DNA of 64,000 nucleotides from Scatosoma sp045643825 (GCA_045643825.1 JAZRFV010000086.1:1-64000); one strand, 5' to 3'. Shown: positions 32,816 to 41,436, counted from the first letter of the stretch. Notes: generated by a model from the sequence alone, not told the origin. A program made the numbers and translations.

Positions 32816-32835
32816 GGGCAGGTACGAGATGAATG
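32816..32835 (+). repeat. dispersed repeat, TACGAGATGAATG type, at a start codon
   Basis: GGGCAGGTACGAGATGAATG lies between the AAGGAG ribosome binding site and the ATG at 32829, and includes the start codon. The result is an unusually long 14-nt spacing. Confidence 0.78.
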
Positions 32836-33095
32836 AGAATTTTGACAAGCAAAATAACCGCATTGCGGTGGTGAGTGTGTTGATTTCGGATAGGTCGGTG
32901 AGCGAAAAGGTGAACGGATTTTTATCGGAATATGGCGAGTGGATTTTGGGACGAATGGGGATTCCCTACAAAGAAAAAGGGATTTCCGTTTTGTCTGTGG
33001 TGATGGACGCGCCTGTGGAAATCACGAATGCCTTGACAGGGAAACTCGGCAGGTTGTCGGGGGTGTCGGTAAAGGCATTGTTTGGGAAAATATAA
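32829..33095 (+). CDS. TM1266-family (putative iron-only hydrogenase system regulator)
   Basis: An 88-residue ferredoxin-like (ACT-type) protein. NRIAVVSVLISDR, GRMGIPYKEKGISVLSVVMDAP and TNALTGKLGRLSGVSVKALF match the TM1266 family, usually encoded near [FeFe]-hydrogenase maturation or structural genes. It has no DNA-binding domain; its biochemical role is not established. The ATG at 32829 is used; the GTG at 32814 would add five residues coded by the repeat. The nearby hydrogenase-like gene gives the name context, although that protein lacks a full H-cluster site. Confidence 0.8.
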   Translation: MNENFDKQNNRIAVVSVLISDRSVSEKVNGFLSEYGEWILGRMGIPYKEKGISVLSVVMDAPVEITNALTGKLGRLSGVSVKALFGKI

Positions 33096-33131
33096 AAAAG
33101 TGTATATATAAATATGAGGAGAATAAAGAAG

Positions 33132-34202
33132 ATGAAAAAGGCATTGAAGAAGTGGGCGGCAATTTTGTGCGCAACAGCGTTTGCGGTGGGTTGTACTGCC
33201 GGGCTGACGGCTTGTGACAACGGCTCTGATAAAGACAGTACAAGTATGAGCGGTGATACATTTGACAGGGAAGTGACGGTGTATATGCCCGACGGTGCGC
33301 CTGCGTTGGCGTTGGCGGGGATGATGGCGAATGATACCGAGGACGATGGTATCAGCTACTACGTGACGAAGGCAGATGCAATTGCCTCCAAGGTGACCTA
33401 TAAGGAAGAAACGGAGAATGCGGATTTTTGCGTGATGCCCTTAAATGCGGCGGCGAAGGTGCTTGGGGATGGGAGTCGTTACGTGATGTTGGCGGCGGTT
33501 ACCCACGGCAATCTGTATATCGTTTCCAAGTCGGAAACCGTTTATACGAGTGAGAATTTGTCCTCGTTAAAGGGTAAGAAAGTAGGCGTTTTACAAATCA
33601 ACAACGTGCCTGGGTTGACCTTTAAATCGATATTGAATAAGAATGGTATTGTTTGGTCGGAAATGACAAACGAAGGTACCGTGTACGAGGATAAGGTGAA
33701 TTTGGTGCCGATTACCGATGCGACGGCGGTGGGTACCATTGAGGCGGACTGCTTTGTGATTGCCGAGCCTGCGGCGACCGCGCAGGCAAAGAAGGGATTC
33801 CACATTGTAGGGGATTTGCAAAACCTTTACGGCGGTGAAAACGGATATCCCCAAGCGGTTTTGGTTGGTAAGCGAGACATCGTGGAAACGCAAACGGCGT
33901 GGATGAGTGAATTTATTTCGGGTGTTCAAACCTCGATGGAATGGTTGAAAACGGCGACGGGTGAACAAATCGTGAGCGTTATCAACGGACACCTTGACAG
34001 CAATTTACAAGAGAGCAGTTTGAAGGCGCCTTTGTTGTCGACGGAGGTGATTGGGCGCTGCGGCGTGAGATATATGGCGGCGAAGGATTGCAAAACGGCG
34101 GCGATTGGACTCCTGCAAGATTTCATCAGCACAAATCCACAATCGACAAAAATTGCGAGTGATAATTTCTTTTGGATGAAGGATTTTAACGTTAAATATT
34201 AA
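33132..34202 (+). CDS. NMT1-type ABC transporter substrate-binding lipoprotein
   Basis: A 356-residue lipoprotein. The signal peptide ends in a lipobox (AGLTAC). The mature protein has the two-lobed periplasmic-binding fold of the NMT1/SsuA/ThiY group: VTVYMPDGAPALALAGMM, NADFCVMPLNAAAKVLGDG, LKGKKVGVLQINNVPGLTFK and CFVIAEPAATAQAKKGF. Such proteins bind thiamine precursors, sulfonates, nitrate or similar small solutes; which one here is not clear. I prefer the ATG at 33132 with AGGAGA 9 nt upstream. Its stop overlaps the permease start. No ATPase gene is nearby. Confidence 0.82.
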   Translation: MKKALKKWAAILCATAFAVGCTAGLTACDNGSDKDSTSMSGDTFDREVTVYMPDGAPALALAGMMANDTEDDGISYYVTKADAIASKVTYKEETENADFCVMPLNAAAKVLGDGSRYVMLAAVTHGNLYIVSKSETVYTSENLSSLKGKKVGVLQINNVPGLTFKSILNKNGIVWSEMTNEGTVYEDKVNLVPITDATAVGTIEADCFVIAEPAATAQAKKGFHIVGDLQNLYGGENGYPQAVLVGKRDIVETQTAWMSEFISGVQTSMEWLKTATGEQIVSVINGHLDSNLQESSLKAPLLSTEVIGRCGVRYMAAKDCKTAAIGLLQDFISTNPQSTKIASDNFFWMKDFNVKY

Positions 34203-34960
34203 TGATGAAAAAACTTATTTTGAAAAACTTAATACAGACGGGGGTGGCAATACTGTTCTTGCTTGCTGTATGGTGGATTGCGTATCATTCCGTGGGGAAT
34301 GATCTACTGATACCGCCCTTGTCAAAAAGTCTCAAAGAGGTGGGGAGACTGCTTGTGAAGGCTGTCTTTTGGCGTGCCCTTGCAGGGACGCTTTTGCGTG
34401 CCTTGATTGCCTTCGTTATTTCCTTCCTTTTGGCGGTGATTTTTGCCGTCGTTGCGTACCTGCTACCTTGGTTTGAGCGATTTTTTGCGCCCTTGGTGTC
34501 CGTTTTACGGTCGATGCCTATCCTGGCGGTGCTGCTCATTTTACTTGCCTTTTTGGATGCAGGGAGGGCACCGATTGCGGTGGCGTTTTTATCCTTGTTC
34601 CCGATGTTGTACGCGGGCGTTTTGGCGGCTTTGTCGGGGGTGGATTCTCACCTGATTGAGGTGAGCCGTGTGTGTGGTACACCCCTGTGGCGCAGGGTGA
34701 CGGCAATCTATTTGCCCCTGTCCTCCCCTTATATATTAAAGGAAGGGGCGGCGGCTTTGTCCTTCTCGCTGAAACTCGTCGTTTCGGCGGAGGTGTTGAG
34801 CTTTACCGCAAAAAGCCTTGGCGGAATGATGCAGGATGCGAAGGTGTATGCGGAAATTCCACAATTATTTGCCTTGGTTGGCGTGACCTTTGTGGTGGGG
34901 TTGATTTTGGAAACGGCACTCGGCTTGGTGGCGACAATCATGGAAAGAAAAGTGAAATAA
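34202..34960 (+). CDS. ABC transporter permease, SsuC/ThiX-like
   Basis: A 252-residue inner-membrane protein with six predicted helices. The BPD_transp_1 coupling motif appears as SRVCGTPLWRRVTAIYLPLSSPYI (EAAxxxG variant). It pairs with the NMT1-type lipoprotein whose stop codon it overlaps (TAATG). The usual third component, an SsuB/ThiZ-like ATPase, is absent; a terminator follows and the next gene is rex. The ATPase may be supplied from elsewhere in the genome. Confidence 0.85.
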   Translation: MMKKLILKNLIQTGVAILFLLAVWWIAYHSVGNDLLIPPLSKSLKEVGRLLVKAVFWRALAGTLLRALIAFVISFLLAVIFAVVAYLLPWFERFFAPLVSVLRSMPILAVLLILLAFLDAGRAPIAVAFLSLFPMLYAGVLAALSGVDSHLIEVSRVCGTPLWRRVTAIYLPLSSPYILKEGAAALSFSLKLVVSAEVLSFTAKSLGGMMQDAKVYAEIPQLFALVGVTFVVGLILETALGLVATIMERKVK

Positions 34961-34965
34961 TGAAA

Positions 34966-35002
34966 AAGCGGTTGAGGAAAATTTTCTCAATCGCTTGTTT
35001 TT
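34966..35002 (+). terminator. intrinsic terminator after the ABC permease
   Basis: AAGCGGTTGAG and CTCAATCGCTT form an 11-bp stem (one G-U), followed by GTTTTTA. Its end overlaps the -35 region of the rex promoter. Confidence 0.8.
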
Positions 35003-35023
35003 ATCGATAAAAGGTGGTATAAT
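34995..35023 (+). promoter_or_regulatory. probable promoter of rex
   Basis: TATAAT at 35018-35023 with a weak TTGTTT 17 nt upstream. The ATG at 35055 follows CGGAGGG. Confidence 0.5.
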
Positions 35024-35054
35024 AGGGATAAGAAAGCGTTTTTCGGAGGGTGTT

Positions 35055-35690
35055 ATGGAAGAAAAGGAAATTTCCAAGGCGACAATCGCCCGCATGCCGT
35101 TGTATTTACATTTTTTGCAGGAAGAAGCTTCCAAGGGGGCCAAATACATTTCTTCGACGGTAATTGCACAAAATATTTCCGTATCCTCGGTGCTTGTGCG
35201 TAAAGATTTGGCGCTCGTATCCTCGGAGGCGGGGAGACCTCGCATGGGGTTTGCCATTAACCGCTTAATCGTAGATATTGAAAAGTTTTTAGGCTACGAC
35301 AACCTTTCCGATGCCATTATCGTAGGGGCAGGCGGGTTAGGCCGTGCGATGCTCGGGTATGAAGGATTCCGCAGTAACGGTTTAAACATTGTGGCGGCAT
35401 TTGACGTCAATGAGGCGGTAATCGGAAAAATGATTGCCGGGAAGAGCATTATGCCCTTGGAGGAGATGAAGGGCTTTGTGAAGGAGCATACAATCCGTAT
35501 CGGTATCATCACCGTGCCGAAGGAGGCCGCGCAGGAGGTTTTGAACCAAATGGTGGAGGCAGGTATCAAAGCAATTTGGAATTTCGCCCCTGCACCCTTG
35601 CGTGCGCCCAAGGACGTGGTGCTGAAAACGGAGGATTTGGCGGCGTCTCTCGCGATGCTGGCAGGGAAAATTTACCACACCGAAAGGTAA
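35055..35690 (+). CDS. rex: redox-sensing transcriptional repressor Rex
   Basis: A 211-residue NADH/NAD+-sensing repressor. The N-terminal winged helix starts SKATIARMPLYLHFLQEEA and has ISVSSVLVRKDLALVSSEAG. The Rossmann domain has VGAGGLGRAMLGYEGF and AAFDVNEAVIGKMIAG; the C-terminal helix swaps between subunits. High NADH releases it from DNA and lets fermentation genes be expressed. Its direct neighbour is adhE, a classic Rex target. A clear TTGTTAA/TTAACAA operator was not found in the gap. Confidence 0.92.
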   Translation: MEEKEISKATIARMPLYLHFLQEEASKGAKYISSTVIAQNISVSSVLVRKDLALVSSEAGRPRMGFAINRLIVDIEKFLGYDNLSDAIIVGAGGLGRAMLGYEGFRSNGLNIVAAFDVNEAVIGKMIAGKSIMPLEEMKGFVKEHTIRIGIITVPKEAAQEVLNQMVEAGIKAIWNFAPAPLRAPKDVVLKTEDLAASLAMLAGKIYHTER

Positions 35691-35711
35691 CGATTTTCCC
35701 CTCGTACATAC

Positions 35712-35727
35712 AGCGAAAATTTTCGCT
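35712..35727. promoter_or_regulatory. 16-bp perfect palindrome in front of adhE
   Basis: AGCGAAAATTTTCGCT is perfectly symmetric and ends just before the GAGGAGGGG ribosome binding site of adhE. It may be an operator; it does not look like the known Rex consensus. Confidence 0.4.
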
Positions 35728-35739
35728 TGAGGAGGGGCT

Positions 35740-38364
35740 ATGTCGAATGAAAGCATAAAAATAAAGGAAGCGTCGCAGGCGGAGGATTCGCTTACGGCGC
35801 TTTTATCACGCGTGCGCGCGGCGCAAAGGGAGTACGCTACCTTTTCACAAGAACGGGTGGATGAAATTTTTAAGGCGGCGGCGACGGCGGCGAATGGGGC
35901 GAGGCTGACCTTGGCAAGGATGGCGGTTGAAGAAACGGGAATGGGCATTTTTGAGGATAAGGTGCTGAAAAATCACTACGCCGCGGAGTATATCTACAAC
36001 CGATACAAAACAGACAAGACCTGCGGCGTGGTGGAGCGTGACGAGTCGAATGGCTACACAAGGGTAGCGGAGCCGATTGGGGTTGCGGCGGCGGTTATCC
36101 CTACCACCAACCCGACCTCTACCGCGATCTTTAAGGCGTTGCTTTGTTTAAAAACACGCAATGGGTTGATTATGTCCCCACATCCACGGGCGAAAAATTG
36201 CACGGTGGAGGCGGCAAGGATCGTTTTAGAGGCGGCGGTGCAGGCAGGGGCGCCCAGGGATATTATCGGGTGGATTGATACCCCTTCCGTGGAGCTGTCG
36301 GCAAGGTTAATGCGGGAGGCGGATATCATTTTGGCGACGGGCGGCCCGCAAATGGTGAAGGCGGCGTATTCCTCGGGGAAGCCTGCCATTGGCGTGGGGG
36401 CAGGGAATACGCCTGCGCTATTTGACGAAACCTGTGATATCCGTCTTGCGGTATCGTCGGTGATACACTCGAAAACCTTTGACAACGGTGTGATTTGCGC
36501 CTCGGAGCAGGCGGTAGTGGTTGTCAAGGAAATCTATGAGAAGGTAAAGGCGGAGTTCTTGGCGCAAGGGGGCTATATTTTAACGGACGCGGAAACGGAA
36601 AAGGTGCGCGCCTTTGCCTTCCAAAATGGGAAACTTAATGCCCAGGTAGTTGGGCAACCTGCAAAGCGGATTGCGGAGCTTTGCGGTATCCAGGTACGAG
36701 ATGAAATGAAAATTTTGATTGCAGAGGTGATCTCTACGGGCAAGGACGAGCCGTTGGCGGAGGAAAAGCTTTCTCCGATTTTGGCAATGTATAAAGCGGA
36801 GAATTTTACGGATGCGGTGGAAAAGGCGGATGATTTGGTGCAGCTCGGCGGATTGGGACATACGGCGGCGATTTACCTTGATGAGGAAAGGGGGAAGGAT
36901 CGCTTGGCGGAGTTTTACGGGCGGATGAAGGCGTGCCGTATCCTTGTCAATACCCCTGCGGCACAAGGTGGGATAGGGGATCTATACAATTTCCGTCTGC
37001 CCCCTTCGTTAACGCTTGGTTGCGGTAGCTGGGGTGGGAACAGCGTTTGCGAAAACGTGGGGATTTCACACCTTATCAATATCAAAACGGTGGCGGAGCG
37101 CAGGGAAAATATGTTGTGGTTTCGCGCCCCTGAAAAGGTATATTTCAAGCGCGGGTGTCTATCGCTTGCGCTAAAAGAACTGTCCGAGGAATATCACCGT
37201 AAGCGTGCCTTTATCGTAACCGACAGATTTTTGTATGAAAGCGGTATTGTGGGCAAGGTAATCAAGGTGTTGGACGATATCGGGATAGCCCATACGGAGT
37301 TTTTTGAGGTAACCCCCGATCCAACTTTGGCATGCGTACAGGAAGGGGCAAGGCGGATGCAGGCGTTTACACCCGATATTATCGTGGCAGTTGGGGGTGG
37401 CTCACCGATGGATGCGGCGAAAATTATGTGGGTGTTGTACGAGCACCCCGAGACGAGGTTTGAGGATCTTGCGATGCGGTTTATGGATATCCGTAAGCGT
37501 GTGCAGGGCTTTCCGAAGATGGGGAAGCGGGCGATTTTTGTCGCTATCCCCACCACGGCAGGCACGGGGAGTGAGGTCACCCCCTTCGCGGTAATCACGG
37601 ACGAGAGGACGGGGGAAAAGTATCCGCTTGCCGATTACGAACTGATGCCGACGATGGCGATTTGTGACGTGGATTTGATGCTGGATATTCCGAAAAAATT
37701 GACGGCGTATGCAGGCTTTGACGCGCTTTCGCACTCGATGGAGGCGGTGGCGAGCGTGCTTGCCTCCGATTATACAAACGGGCTGGCTTTGGAGTCGATT
37801 TATTTACTCAACGCATACCTGCCCAGGGCGTACGAGGGCGGAAGAGGGGATATTCTTGCCCGTGAGAAGGTGGCAAATGCGGCAACCATGGCAGGGATGG
37901 CGTTTGCGAATGCCTTTCTTGGGGTATGCCACTCGATGGCGCATAAGCTGGGCGCAAGGTGGCATTTACCACACGGTTTATCTAACGCCTTACTCCTTGG
38001 GGAAGTGATGCGGTTTAACGCTTCCCCGCGTCCTGAAAAGATGGGGACCTTTCCACAATACGCCTATCCCGACTGCTTGACGAGGTATGCAAGGGTGGGA
38101 AAATATATCGGCTGTAAGGGGGATACGGAGGAGAAAATTTTTGAGAACCTGCTTTTGAGGTTGGAGGAAATAAAGCGCTCCATCGATATTCCAAAGACAA
38201 TCAAAGAGGCGTTGGGGGATACCGTCAGCGAGCGTGAATTTTTAGACAGTGTGGACGGGTTGAGCTGTGATGCGTTCGACGATCAATGCACGGGGGCGAA
38301 CCCCAGGTATCCTTTGGTGGAGGAAATTAAAGAAATGTATTTGCGTGCCTATTACGGGCGGTGA
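35740..38364 (+). CDS. adhE: bifunctional acetaldehyde/alcohol dehydrogenase
   Basis: An 874-residue fusion that turns acetyl-CoA to ethanol with two NADH. The N-terminal aldehyde dehydrogenase has NGVICASEQAVVV with the catalytic Cys, and GVGAGNTPALFDE. The C-terminal iron-dependent alcohol dehydrogenase (from about residue 460) has VAVGGGSPMDAAKIMW, TTAGTGSEVTPFAVITDE and the metal-binding CHSMAHKLGARWHLPHGLSN. The length is normal. It follows rex by 49 bases and probably recycles NADH under Rex control. Two copies of the dispersed repeat lie inside it, in opposite orientation and different frames. Confidence 0.95.
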   Translation: MSNESIKIKEASQAEDSLTALLSRVRAAQREYATFSQERVDEIFKAAATAANGARLTLARMAVEETGMGIFEDKVLKNHYAAEYIYNRYKTDKTCGVVERDESNGYTRVAEPIGVAAAVIPTTNPTSTAIFKALLCLKTRNGLIMSPHPRAKNCTVEAARIVLEAAVQAGAPRDIIGWIDTPSVELSARLMREADIILATGGPQMVKAAYSSGKPAIGVGAGNTPALFDETCDIRLAVSSVIHSKTFDNGVICASEQAVVVVKEIYEKVKAEFLAQGGYILTDAETEKVRAFAFQNGKLNAQVVGQPAKRIAELCGIQVRDEMKILIAEVISTGKDEPLAEEKLSPILAMYKAENFTDAVEKADDLVQLGGLGHTAAIYLDEERGKDRLAEFYGRMKACRILVNTPAAQGGIGDLYNFRLPPSLTLGCGSWGGNSVCENVGISHLINIKTVAERRENMLWFRAPEKVYFKRGCLSLALKELSEEYHRKRAFIVTDRFLYESGIVGKVIKVLDDIGIAHTEFFEVTPDPTLACVQEGARRMQAFTPDIIVAVGGGSPMDAAKIMWVLYEHPETRFEDLAMRFMDIRKRVQGFPKMGKRAIFVAIPTTAGTGSEVTPFAVITDERTGEKYPLADYELMPTMAICDVDLMLDIPKKLTAYAGFDALSHSMEAVASVLASDYTNGLALESIYLLNAYLPRAYEGGRGDILAREKVANAATMAGMAFANAFLGVCHSMAHKLGARWHLPHGLSNALLLGEVMRFNASPRPEKMGTFPQYAYPDCLTRYARVGKYIGCKGDTEEKIFENLLLRLEEIKRSIDIPKTIKEALGDTVSEREFLDSVDGLSCDAFDDQCTGANPRYPLVEEIKEMYLRAYYGR
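36689..36706 (+). repeat. dispersed repeat, TACGAGATGAA type, inside adhE
   Basis: CCAGGTACGAGATGAA falls in the aldehyde dehydrogenase half of adhE and encodes Gln-Val-Arg-Asp-Glu, a reading frame different from the copies at 13721 and 17369. Confidence 0.65.
37808..37824 (-). repeat. dispersed repeat, TATGCGTTGA type, inside adhE
   Basis: The minus strand reads GGGCAGGTATGCGTTGA, 17 nt identical to the intergenic copy at 22145. The sense strand encodes Leu-Asn-Ala-Tyr-Leu-Pro of AdhE. Confidence 0.72.
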
Positions 38365-38404
38365 TGTGTTTCACGAGGAGTGTTTTTCGGGTTGGTTTTA
38401 CTCC

Positions 38405-38600
38405 TTCCACCGCAAGCGGTCCCCCTCCCTCGGAGAGGGAGACAAGGAAGATGGGGGCGGTCCCACTTCCCTCATAGAGGGGCTTATAGAGGTTGAAGTG
38501 GGCATTTTTACAAGTGAATATATGCGCAAGGGGGGCAAATTGGCTCCCTTTTTCCTTATTTTAATAAGGAAAGTGGTGGCACAGCTGACTTTTTTTTGCT
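38405..38600. repeat. non-coding palindrome-rich element, MITE-like
   Basis: About 200 bases after adhE contain ACCGC/GCGGT, CTCCCTC-GGA-GAGGGAG, CCCACTT...AAGTGGG and the palindrome TCCTTATTTTAATAAGGA (38553-38570). No ORF with a ribosome binding site is present. The composition differs from the flanking genes, and nested inverted repeats are typical of miniature mobile elements, but no target duplication is visible and only one copy is in the window. Confidence 0.45.
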
Positions 38601-38607
38601 CAAAGTC

Positions 38608-38636
38608 TTGATTTATAGAAAAAAGAGTGGTATAAT
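38608..38636 (+). promoter_or_regulatory. sigma-A promoter of the acyltransferase gene
   Basis: TTGATT (38608-38613), 17 nt, TATAAT (38631-38636). The transcript leader would be short: about 9 nt to the ATG at 38652 or 36 nt to that at 38679. Confidence 0.7.
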
Positions 38637-38678
38637 ATAATAAGTAATATAATGAAAGTTATATGCAAGTGGGTTATT

Positions 38679-39896
38679 ATGGCGAAAAATAAGAAGAAAA
38701 AACAGAAATGGATTAAGTTCCGCCACCGCATTATTTGGGGGTTGGCGTACTGCGTGCTTTACCCTTACACCCGTATCAAATACCGTGTAAAGATTAAAAA
38801 GTACAAGGAAAAGAAGAAACGCCCGATGGTGGTGTTGTTTAACCACCAAACCGCACTTGACCAATTTATTGTTGGTTCTGGTGTGCAGGGGCCGGTATAT
38901 TTCGTGGCGAGTGAGGACTTATTCTCGAATGGTAAGGTGTCGAGATTATTAGAATGGGCAATCGCACCTATCCCCATTAAAAAGCAAGCCACCGACGCAC
39001 GCGCGGTGTTGAATTGTATGCGCGTAATGAAGGAAGGCGGCACGTTGGCGATTGCGCCTGAAGGCAACCGTACCTTCAGCGGTAAGACGGAGTACATAAA
39101 GCCTGCCATTGTTGGGTTGGTAAAAAGCTTGAAAGCACCTTTGATGCTCTACCGTATCGAAGGCGGTTACGGTGTGCACCCTCGTTGGAGTGATAAAATC
39201 CGTAGAGGGAAAATCCGTGCCTATGCCTATAAGGTAATCGAGCCTGAAGAGTATAAGGCGATGACGGATGACGAGCTGTACAAGGAAATCGTGGAAAGCC
39301 TCTACATCAATGAAGGGTGCCAGGATACCCTTTATAAGAAAAAGGGTTTGGCGGAGTATTTGGAACGCGCTTACTACGTTTGTCCCGATTGCGGGTTAAC
39401 CGAATTTGTCAGCGACGGGGACGTTTTTACCTGTAAAAAGTGTGGAAAGGTGGTGCGCTACTGCGAGGATAAGACCTTGCAGGGGGTAAATTGCGAATGG
39501 CCCTTCCGCTTTACGACGGAGTGGTACGATTATCAGAGCGAGTTTATCAATAAGCTGGATTTGACCGCTCGCCCCGACGAGCTTTTGTACACGGATAAGG
39601 CGAAATTCTCCGAGGTTAAGCTCTACGATCGTAAATATCCGATTTGCGATGAAGCGGAGATCCGCTTATACACCGATAAAATCATCGTCAATACGGGGGA
39701 GGAAACCTATAATTTCTCTTTCGAAACCCTTTCCGCTGTGTCGGTGCTTGGTAAAAACAAGGTGAATATTTACAACGACGGGAAATTGTATCAATTGAAA
39801 GGCGACGAGCGTTTTAACGGCGTGAAATTTGTACAGCTTTCCCACAGATATAAGAATATTTTGAAGGGCGAAGGCGAGGAATATCTCGGTCTTTAA
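38679..39896 (+). CDS. PlsC-like lysophospholipid acyltransferase with zinc-ribbon extension
   Basis: The N-terminal 220 residues are a 1-acyl-glycerol-3-phosphate acyltransferase. HX4D reads FNHQTALDQF, and the lysophosphatidate-binding motif is APEGNRTFSG. A basic N-terminus (MAKNKKKKQKW) and one hydrophobic stretch suit a membrane-surface enzyme. The remaining 185 residues are extra: a four-Cys zinc ribbon (CPDCG...CKKCG) and a beta-rich tail. Two starts are possible; 38679 gives the usual N-terminus, 38652 adds nine residues. Neither has a good ribosome binding site. The exact acyl acceptor is not known. Confidence 0.82.
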   Translation: MAKNKKKKQKWIKFRHRIIWGLAYCVLYPYTRIKYRVKIKKYKEKKKRPMVVLFNHQTALDQFIVGSGVQGPVYFVASEDLFSNGKVSRLLEWAIAPIPIKKQATDARAVLNCMRVMKEGGTLAIAPEGNRTFSGKTEYIKPAIVGLVKSLKAPLMLYRIEGGYGVHPRWSDKIRRGKIRAYAYKVIEPEEYKAMTDDELYKEIVESLYINEGCQDTLYKKKGLAEYLERAYYVCPDCGLTEFVSDGDVFTCKKCGKVVRYCEDKTLQGVNCEWPFRFTTEWYDYQSEFINKLDLTARPDELLYTDKAKFSEVKLYDRKYPICDEAEIRLYTDKIIVNTGEETYNFSFETLSAVSVLGKNKVNIYNDGKLYQLKGDERFNGVKFVQLSHRYKNILKGEGEEYLGL

Positions 39897-39928
39897 CCCG
39901 TGCGACAAAAGATAAAAGAGGTGAATGG

Positions 39929-41356
39929 ATGAGTTTTAATGACTTTCAGGTATGGGGTGGTTTAAACCTTATTGCAGTCCTTTTAGCGACTTTGTTGATT
40001 TCCAACGGCTTGAAACGGTCGATTGGCGTTTTACGGAAATCGTTGATACCGACCTCCGTTTTGGGTGGCTTGATGTTGCTCCTTATTTCCGTAATCTATA
40101 AGGCGATTACGGGTAGAGTGATGTTTAACGAGCCCTTCTTCGGCGGGGATGGTATGTCGGCGATGGAAATCGTTACCTACCACGCTTTGGCGCTTGGGTT
40201 TATCGCAAGTACCTTGAAATCTTCCGAAAAGAAGATGACGAAAAAGCGTAGCGTTGAGGTTTTCAACACGGGTGTAACGACTGTCGCAAGCTACCTCCTT
40301 CAGGCGGTGCTTGGGCTTGGGATTACGATTTTCGTGGCAAGCTTCATTATGAAGAGTTTCTTCCCTGCGGCGGGCGTTTTGTTGCCGTTTGGCTTTGGTC
40401 AAGGACCTGGGCAGGCGCTTAACTTCGGGTATATGTACGAAGGGCAGGGCTTCTACGGTGGTAGAGCCTTTGGCTTGACGGTGGCAGGCCTTGGGTTCTT
40501 GAGTGCAAGCTTCGGCGGTGTATTCCACCTGATGCTTTTAAAGAAGCATGGTAAGGTGCGTACAGTAGAAGAGAAGGATGAAATTCTTTCGGGTGACGAG
40601 GTGCAGCCTCGCGGAGAAATTCCCATGAACGGCGGGTTAGATAAATTGACCGTACAACTTGGGTTTATCATCGGTACCTACGTGTTGGCGTTCTTGGTGA
40701 TGTACGGCATTAGCCTTTTCTTCGATCCCGAAAGCAATATGATCGATACGATCTTTGGGTTTAACTTCCTGATCGGCGTATTGATGGCGACCTTGGTAAA
40801 AGCGGTATTGAATTATTGCCGTAAGGTGAAAATTATCAAACGGCAGTATTTGAATAACTTCCTTTTGGAGCGTACGAGTAATTTCTTCTTTGATATCATG
40901 GTAATTGCAAGTATCGCGGCGATCCAGCTCGACCTTATGAAGAGCTATTGGGGCGTGATGGCTGTCCTTGCGGTGGTAGGGCTTGTTAGCACCTATTTGT
41001 ACAATCATTTCGTGGCGAAAAAGCTGTTTGCGGAATACAAGGACGAGCAATTTTTGGCAATGTATGGTATGTTGACGGGTACGGCTTCGACGGGTATGAT
41101 TTTGCTTCGTGAGGTGGATCCCGAGTTCAAATCCCCCGTGGCGGATAACCTTGTATACCAAAATTTCCCTGCGATTGTCTTTGGCTTCCCGTTGATGTTG
41201 CTGGCAAATATGGCACCTACGCAGCCGCTTGTAACCTTGGGTATTTTGGTCGGCTTCTTCCTTGTGATGAACGTGATTTTGTTCCGTGCACAAATCTTTA
41301 AAAGAAAGAAAAATGCGGCGGAAGAAAGTGTAGAAGCTGAAACAATTGAAGAATAA
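39929..41356 (+). CDS. gltS: sodium/glutamate symporter, GltS family
   Basis: A 475-residue membrane protein with about ten to twelve helices. Conserved GltS blocks are GGLNLIAVLLATLLISNGLK, LIPTSVLGGLMLLL, and the glycine-rich FGFGQGPGQALNFG of the first re-entrant loop; MYGMLTGTASTGMILLREVD matches the second loop. It takes up glutamate with Na+. GAGGTGAATGG precedes the ATG. The length is somewhat above the roughly 400 residues of E. coli GltS, due to an extended cytoplasmic loop and C-terminal tail. Confidence 0.83.
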   Translation: MSFNDFQVWGGLNLIAVLLATLLISNGLKRSIGVLRKSLIPTSVLGGLMLLLISVIYKAITGRVMFNEPFFGGDGMSAMEIVTYHALALGFIASTLKSSEKKMTKKRSVEVFNTGVTTVASYLLQAVLGLGITIFVASFIMKSFFPAAGVLLPFGFGQGPGQALNFGYMYEGQGFYGGRAFGLTVAGLGFLSASFGGVFHLMLLKKHGKVRTVEEKDEILSGDEVQPRGEIPMNGGLDKLTVQLGFIIGTYVLAFLVMYGISLFFDPESNMIDTIFGFNFLIGVLMATLVKAVLNYCRKVKIIKRQYLNNFLLERTSNFFFDIMVIASIAAIQLDLMKSYWGVMAVLAVVGLVSTYLYNHFVAKKLFAEYKDEQFLAMYGMLTGTASTGMILLREVDPEFKSPVADNLVYQNFPAIVFGFPLMLLANMAPTQPLVTLGILVGFFLVMNVILFRAQIFKRKKNAAEESVEAETIEE

Positions 41357-41364
41357 AAATAAAA

Positions 41365-41395
41365 AATCATATCCGTTTTGGATATGATTTTTTTG
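41365..41395. terminator. bidirectional terminator after gltS
   Basis: AATCATATCC, a GTTTT loop and GGATATGATT are followed by a run of T and preceded by A-runs. It serves gltS and the converging antiporter gene. Confidence 0.85.
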
Positions 41396-41436
41396 TGCTA
41401 TTTTTTATAAAGGAAGGTACCGTGTACGGGTTGAAA

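Noticed and set aside
35690..35740. Canonical Rex operator before adhE
   Set aside because: No TTGTGAA/TTCACAA or TTGTTAA/TTAACAA pair is present; only an unrelated palindrome.
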